64,000 nucleotides of DNA from Rhytidiadelphus loreus (lineage: Eukaryota; Streptophyta; Bryopsida; Hypnales; Hylocomiaceae). Positions 58,372 through 64,000 of the stretch are shown here, in pieces (the stretch's first letter is position 1; each line of letters begins with the position of its first letter). The notes under the pieces are model-generated. The model was not told where the DNA came from. It saw only the letters and a program-made list of their open reading frames with translations, and did no database searches. The position numbers and the translations under genes are program-made. Location: assembly GCA_947034895.1 (NCBI GenBank), contig OX344762.1, positions 72,906,981-72,970,980 of the forward strand, given 5' to 3'.

Positions 58372-59190
58372 GCTGGCTTCTGAAAAGACAACAACACTTT
58401 TAGTGTTGGTGTTGCGCTCTGGAAACGGCCGGCCAACGAACATGGTGATGCCCATGGAATCGGCACACAGCAGGAGATGGCTTAACCACGACTCCAGGTG
58501 AGCAGAATTTACGGTTAGTCATTTCAAGTCTCTGAAAGCTCCCAAAGCTCCCAGCAGGAGTTGAAGACTAAATTTCAAGGGTTAAAGATGTGCTCTCGTT
58601 TTTATAAGATTTCGGTACATTCATGACGATGGACTGCAATGCTTCATTCAAATAACTCAAATTTGCAGCTCAAGTGGTGACAGAAAATAGAAAATGTAGA
58701 GCCATCATGTAAGGAAGTAACTCTTACTTTTCCCTTAACCAAGTTCCAAATTTTCAGTTACTTTGGATAAATCTCAACAAGGATGCAGCACTCGTGGGTG
58801 AGGAAAGTAGGCTTTCGAAAATACGAGATTCTAGGAATCACTATGAATTTCGGGATTTGAGCTTTGGAATGGTGAAAATGGAGGATCAAAAAAGCCCCTC
58901 AATTCCCTCATGCAGAAGGAACTCTTTCAAGACTCGTCAAGAATGTTTTGTACGTGAGCAGCGTAGGCACAAGCTGGAAATTGGAACTCGGATCTCCACG
59001 AATACAGCACTGCACTAACTTCGTCATGTTTGAGCTCACAACAACAACTACAGAGTCGTGTGGGTTTCATTTGCCACAGTTCCCTCATGTGTCCTACTTA
59101 GAGTGCAGTGTTGTCAAGTGTGGAAACAGCAAATATCACACATCAGGGACCCGAGGAGGAAATGACGATTTCATGATGCTCAAGCGTATC

Positions 59191-59811
59191 TGTTGCTCCT
59201 TCAGTTGATAGAAACCTGAACCGACAATTTCGTTTAATTGGTCTGTAGGAGGATTTATCTTTGGATGTTTCTGGATAACTAAGGTGAGGGCAAAACCGCC
59301 ACTTTTTGCTACTGTGCCTACTTACACTTATTACGGAGTATTATTATACTGGTCAATGTTTCATATTTTCTTGTTGGCAAGTGGAAGGAGGTTCCAACGC
59401 ATCAAAGAATGTGACATTTGGATACCTTATGTAAAAGTTACGAGGGATCAAAGTTTTTTAGGTACTAGATGTTCTAATTTCGTTTCTTCAACATACTTAG
59501 GTATTGATTTTGGAGATGTACATAGAGTGATGATGGAGGTTTTAGGCAAGGTGTGATTTTGTGTGTGCCCACCTTATCCATTTTATTGTAATCTTGAAGT
59601 GTAGGCAAGTATGAACAATCTTCCATTTTTTTGACAATTATCCAAAAGGACATTTTATTCTAATTTTTTTAGTGTAATTTGACCATCCCTTCTGAAATGG
59701 TATTTTATAATATCATACACACTTGCCACACTATCATTGCTTCCTATGCACCTTTCTCATATACAAACTATTTAAACTATAATATGATTGTCTTCCAAGC
59801 AATCAAATTAA
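59191..59811. other. Intergenic DNA, no gene recognised
   Basis: An open frame of 90 codons at 59284-59556 shows no recognisable motif. The sequence becomes strongly AT-rich after 59580. Confidence 0.35.
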
Positions 59812-60480
59812 CCCTAAAGGTTTATGACTAAATTTTACCAAGACCACTCCAAAACTTTCTAGTGGAAAGAGACATAATGACAAAAATCTATTTCTTTTGC
59901 ATATTAAACCAAAGGATCTTGCATAGGAACTTATATGAAAATGTGTGGAAATTTTTTCATAAACTTTAACTAAGTAGATTGAAATATATTAGTGTTCAAA
60001 GTGAAAAGAAAGTTTTTTTTCAACCTTGTCCTACAAGATTTTTAGACTTGGAATGCTCTTAACCTAAATATTTTGGACTTCTAGGCCAAGAGCTCGGCCA
60101 AGAGGTTTAAATCTTCATGGCAAAGAATTGAGTTGATAATCTAATAATAAAAATTCAATTAAAAACAAATTGATTTTCATTCACCAAGATAAAAGGAAAA
60201 TTTTAACCATATATATTTCACAAATGGGACCAAAACATGTCAATCTTAACAATGAGATTGTTGTAGCAAGTAAGATATCCCCTATGAATGTTTTTATTTT
60301 GAAAAAAGTGTGAAAATTGTGTTTAGAAACAAATCATGTAAGTGATTTATTGAATAACTAACATGCTTTCATTACCCACAAAACAAGACTCTTAATAACT
60401 TTTACAACACTAATTCAAATCAAATGAATAAAAGCTTTACATTTAAATAAACAATTTTAAAAATGATATTTTTTTATTTC
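59812..60480 (-). mobile_element. 0.9-kb TTAA-type repeat, reverse orientation
   Basis: After TTAA (59808-59811) the sequence begins CCCTAAAGG and follows, in reverse complement, the element at 42221-43137: CCACTCCAAAACTTTCTAGT near 59843, AAAGGATCTTGCATAGGA near 59911, and TCAAATGAATAAAAGC near 60419. The distal end is not defined. Confidence 0.55.
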
Positions 60481-60872
60481 TTTTGGGGTGTCCAAAGTCA
60501 AGCATGGAGTTGAGCATGATTTTTTCTCCCATGTATTGATTGAAATAAAAATTATATTCCTAAAAATCATCCCATTACAAGTAAAAGATTCATCCCATTA
60601 CAAATAAAAGACCCATCACACACACACCTAAAGAATGACCGATCCAAGTCTTGCATGAACCCATGACACAATTCTTTCAAAAAATGAGATTTGGGCAACA
60701 TTACATTGAGTTAATGGACACAATCAATGTCTTGAATGACACTACTGGAATGATTAATGACTTCTACAAAAACTTCCACCTCTTGAGTAAAAATTCATAT
60801 AATGAAGTGAATTTTTTATGCTTTCATATTGTCACCATGTTAAGAAATATTATGATTGCTTTAGATGACTAA

Positions 60873-61135
60873 GAGCATCCCCACCAATCTGTTCTGTATC
60901 CCTAAAAATTTAGGGAGAGGACCTTAGATGGAGATGGGGATACAAAAGCTTGCGTGCACCGGTCTCCAAACAAGATCTCTACCCCAAATTTATAGAGAAC
61001 TCAGTAAAAGTTGGGCCCAATTCCCTATATTGGAGCTCATATAGAGAACTCGTGAGGTCTCATCCCTATAAAGTCAAGGTTGACTAGTTTGAGGTCCCAA
61101 GTTTGGGGATAGAGAACACGTTGGTGGGGATGCTC
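60873..61135. mobile_element. Harbinger-like MITE (263 bp)
   Basis: The left end is GAGCATCCCCACCAATCTGT and the right end in reverse complement is GAGCATCCCCACCAACGTGT. It is flanked by TAA on both sides (60870-60872 and 61136-61138). A 3-bp TAA/TTA duplication with GAGCATC-type ends is characteristic of PIF/Harbinger-derived plant MITEs. The interior has no coding capacity. Confidence 0.75.
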
Positions 61136-62284
61136 TAAGATGACCAGTATGGATATACTTTTTGTTGATTTGGGGTAGTCTAGAGACTCTTTGGGGCCAA
61201 TTAGACACTAAATTCAAAAATTCATAAGAAATTCATACTTTGTCAAAAAAATACAATTTTAATTGCTCTCCCCATTTCTCACATTTGTCTTTATGTAGAA
61301 TTAAAATAGAAAAAAAATCTCCAACACCAACAGGGCAAACCTCTGATGGGTTCCTTACATCATGCCGCCTTGAAATCCATGAGAACCTTTGCACCACAGC
61401 CCTGCTCCCCTCGTCACTACCATGACGCTTGTCTGCAGCGCTTTACTGACGCTTGATTGTAGCGCTTGCAATCCCTCCCATCCCTGCAACACGCTCTCAT
61501 TCAAACGAACGGCAAATTCTCATGGAACGCATCCCATTCCTTCACAAACTGATTTTGAATTACACACAAGTCCGATCCTGGAATTCAAAAGTGATGAATT
61601 CCAAACAAGCTAAGATGGATCGAGGTGCACCAGGGGAGCTCTAAGCAATATGAAACGGTGCGAGTTGCCAATGTCGACAAGCAGACATGGCTTCTTTCGA
61701 ACAGGAAAAGTGATATATGGTGAGCTCCAGTCGATCAAACATGAAAAAACGGAAGACATCGAACGCAAGATCATGAACATGGCAGAGTCAGCAATTCTTC
61801 TCACGATGACTCTGTCACCAGATTGCGAGAGAAGACATTCAACCGGTCGAAATGAATTGGCATTGATTTTTTAAATTATTGACGAATGACGAGTAGCCAA
61901 AGAGATCGAGCATTGAAAGTGCACATGGCGCTCGACATGGGATCCGATTTGGTGGAGCGTTTGTAATTGGAGATGCGCCGCACTTCTCCTCAGGTGGGAA
62001 TTCTCTCAACACGACAGGCATGAGCATTGATTAAGTAATTGTATGCAAAATCATACAGTGTAGACAGGAAAACGAGCGAGGTGGAGATTGAATTTCATAG
62101 GGACGTTACGTGCTATTTCCGGTGGAGATCGAATGTACCTGCATCACCAGCCTATGGATCTGGAAATGCTCACATTCTGCGGGGAGAAAGTTTCTCACGG
62201 GGAGAAGTATTCGTCACTTCCTTGTAATTCCGATTTGAAACATCGGTGCAAGTGGACGCAAGCGCTGATAATTTTGAATTTTGA
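61136..62284. other. Intergenic DNA, no gene recognised
   Basis: Moderate GC from about 61320 onward. Several short overlapping open frames occur on both strands, none with recognisable features. Confidence 0.3.
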
Positions 62285-62328
62285 ATCCTTGGTAAATCCT
62301 TGGTAAATCCTTGATAAATCCTTGGTTT
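62285..62328. repeat. 11-bp tandem repeat, four copies
   Basis: ATCCTTGGTAA repeated four times with small changes in the last two copies. Confidence 0.85.
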
Positions 62329-62336
62329 GGTAGGGT

Positions 62337-62957
62337 TTGCAATTCAGCGGCCGAAGAGGATGCGACACCGCAGTCGCTCCAAGGGGGAAGAAGAAGGGCG
62401 ACGTCGGCAGCGTTTGGGAAGTGGTGTCAACCCTCGCAAGTGCGCTCACGGAAGCGCGCGACCAGTTGGTAACACTAATCAACAATTCCGACGCCGCCGC
62501 GACGCGAATTAGCGGGGGTGGCGCCGCTTCTTGTAGCCGTCACACCGGCTCCCGTAACTCGCCGGGCTCAGGAGGAGCGTGGGTGCATAACGTGCACCGC
62601 GGGCACGCAATCGGTCACGTCGCGTTCGGGTGCAGTTCCGAGTATCGCATGCACCCTTCGCCAGTGCGCGTAGTGAAGGCGCCGCCACCAATCTTCCATG
62701 TGGAGGTCAGTCCGCCACCAGAACCGAAGCGAACGCCGCGACGATGCTCGCACCCGCTGCACAGAATGCATGTGTTGTCGCTCCGGGGAGGCTCGCCATG
62801 CCCATTGCGCCCGTCGCGTCCGCAGTCAACCGTCCCGCGAAAGAATGTTTCGCCGGATCCAAGGAGGCATTGCATCGGGACGCAGTATGCCGCGCTTCTG
62901 AGAGAAGAATCGTACCGGCTGCGAGAGTCCCGCAAGGCTGGTCGGAGGTTTCCTTGA
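62337..62957 (+). other. GC-rich open stretch, possible exon or transposon relic
   Basis: A 206-codon frame without an early ATG, in an abrupt GC-rich island. Its first part (SVWEVVSTLASALTEARDQL then VTLINN) looks helical and protein-like; the rest is Arg/Pro/Ser-rich. Other frames on both strands are also open, as expected from high GC, so coding is uncertain. It could be an internal exon or a decayed element. Confidence 0.25.
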
Positions 62958-62990
62958 GGCCCTTGCTGAAATTCATGTAATCACCCTTTT

Positions 62991-64000
62991 GTGCTGAGGT
63001 CTTTCACAATTCGCTTTGGTGTCTAGGCTTTGCTAGATGGTCGTTGTCCCTCTTTCTTCTCCGATCCTTGAGCGGTGCAACGGAGAAGTCTGCAATTCCA
63101 ATGTGGCACCAGATTTGCAATTGCTGCAGAAAATTGCGCAATTGTCATCATAGTTGCAGAAAGCAAGTAACCACGCATTTTTTATATAAGCCCTGAGATA
63201 TCTCAATGTGTACGGGATTCAAAATCAGAGTTTTAGTCTGCGTGGTCTTGGATTTTAGCGAACTACAACTACAAGGCTGCAACGTTGGTGAGGGGTTTGG
63301 TTTTCCCTCATCCTTCACTCTAACTTTGCGACAGTAGTGTCGATCATTCTTAGCATACGGATTCCTCTTTGAATGCAACAGATGTTGACAAGCTTCAATG
63401 TTCATGTTACGATGTGATCTTTTCCATTGAACCAACCTTCTAAGACTGAGTTCAATGACATAATGTCATTTATACAGAATCTATTTTCTGCTTACCAGTT
63501 ATAGCGATAGCGATAGCGATAATTACTTTAGTTACTGTGCTGGATGAACTCGTTGGAGAAACCTTGCATCGGTACTTTGGTAGCATATTTGTAACTTGGA
63601 TTCGAAATACTCTTATTAACCCAAAATAGGTTCTACGTAATGGACCTGCTTGGTGACACTTCTATTAATTGAGCCCCATTGGAATTATAAATTTTGTTCT
63701 AGTTTGTCCAGATATATTTTGAGGGATATGTGGGCCTACTTCGAGTATCCTGTTGCAAGTAGACGGACCTGCGGATGGCCAACTGAAGAAGGAAGACTGT
63801 AATTTGACAATGAAGCCTTGGGCTTTTAGAATATGCAACCCGGGATGCAACCCCCTCTTCTTTTTATTATTAAGCGTTGTCTCCTGACTGTATGACTGCG
63901 CTTTGCCAGCATCTGCAGTGCCAACTTTGAGGGCTGCATGCGGTGGACAACTGGAGTTGCTCTATCCCAGCTCTACCAAAACCGAGACCAAAACCCAATT
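62991..64000. other. Right end of window, no gene recognised
   Basis: No supported coding sequence or RNA gene. A short TAGCGA repeat lies near 63502-63521. Open frames are short and featureless. Confidence 0.35.

Larger units (their letters stand above)
57290..59190 (+). repeat. Old segmental duplication, copy 2
   Basis: Second copy of the 54836-56485 segment. Block positions: GTACTGTCAAAACAGCA at 57331, CATTTCAAACTGGGATTGA at 57520, GACAACAACACTTTTAGTGT near 58387, AGGTGAGCAGAATTT near 58496, GCAATGCTTCATTCA near 58637, and GTTTCATTTGCCACAGTTCC near 59065. About 0.8 kb of extra sequence lies between the second and third blocks and contains the small secreted-protein gene. The exon-5 copy has a stop after NLTAVLSKQH, so it is non-coding. 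Confidence 0.65.

Overview
This window looks like nuclear DNA of a land plant. Gene-poor, very AT-rich stretches separate a few genes. Several genes have many short GT-AG introns, and one encodes a CASP-like membrane protein, a plant family. Telo-box motifs (AAACCCTAA) lie upstream of one gene. A complete piggyBac-type element with related small elements, which is unusual for flowering plants, makes me lean toward a non-seed plant such as a bryophyte. The sequence alone does not prove that.

Layout of genes: 1848-3605 (+), a TPR protein with DPF-type endocytic motifs; 10448-11122 (+), an intronless nitroreductase; 12086-13474 (+), an intronless coiled-coil protein of unknown function; 17859-27144 (-), a complete 24-exon gene for CstF77, the 77-kDa subunit of cleavage stimulation factor, which I could join exon by exon into a 936-residue frame; 49719-50909 (+), a three-exon CASP-like protein; 53623-55159 (+), a six-exon coiled-coil/hydrophobic protein of unknown function; 57895-58254 (-), a small secreted protein of unknown function. 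A GC-rich open stretch near 62330-62990 may hold a further gene or relic.

The rest is mostly mobile-element debris. A 5.5-kb piggyBac-type element (28490-33975) has both imperfect terminal inverted repeats and both TTAA sites. Its transposase gene keeps the three catalytic aspartates but carries six stops and a frameshift. At least two families of non-autonomous elements share TTAA sites and CCC..GGG ends: a roughly 220-bp family (three copies) and a roughly 0.9-kb family that makes up much of the AT-rich DNA in both orientations. There are also a CACTA-type foldback element with its own empty site preserved in a nearby repeat, a Stowaway-like element inside a CstF77 intron, a Harbinger-like element, and two further inverted-repeat elements.

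The genes show no functional grouping and no operon-like logic. The most notable structural features are the piggyBac family relationships, a GC-AG intron before a 47-nt microexon in CstF77, and an old 2-kb tandem duplication at 54.8-59.2 kb whose second copy carries an extra segment with the small secreted-protein gene. I found no evidence of a new defence, biosynthetic or regulatory system.
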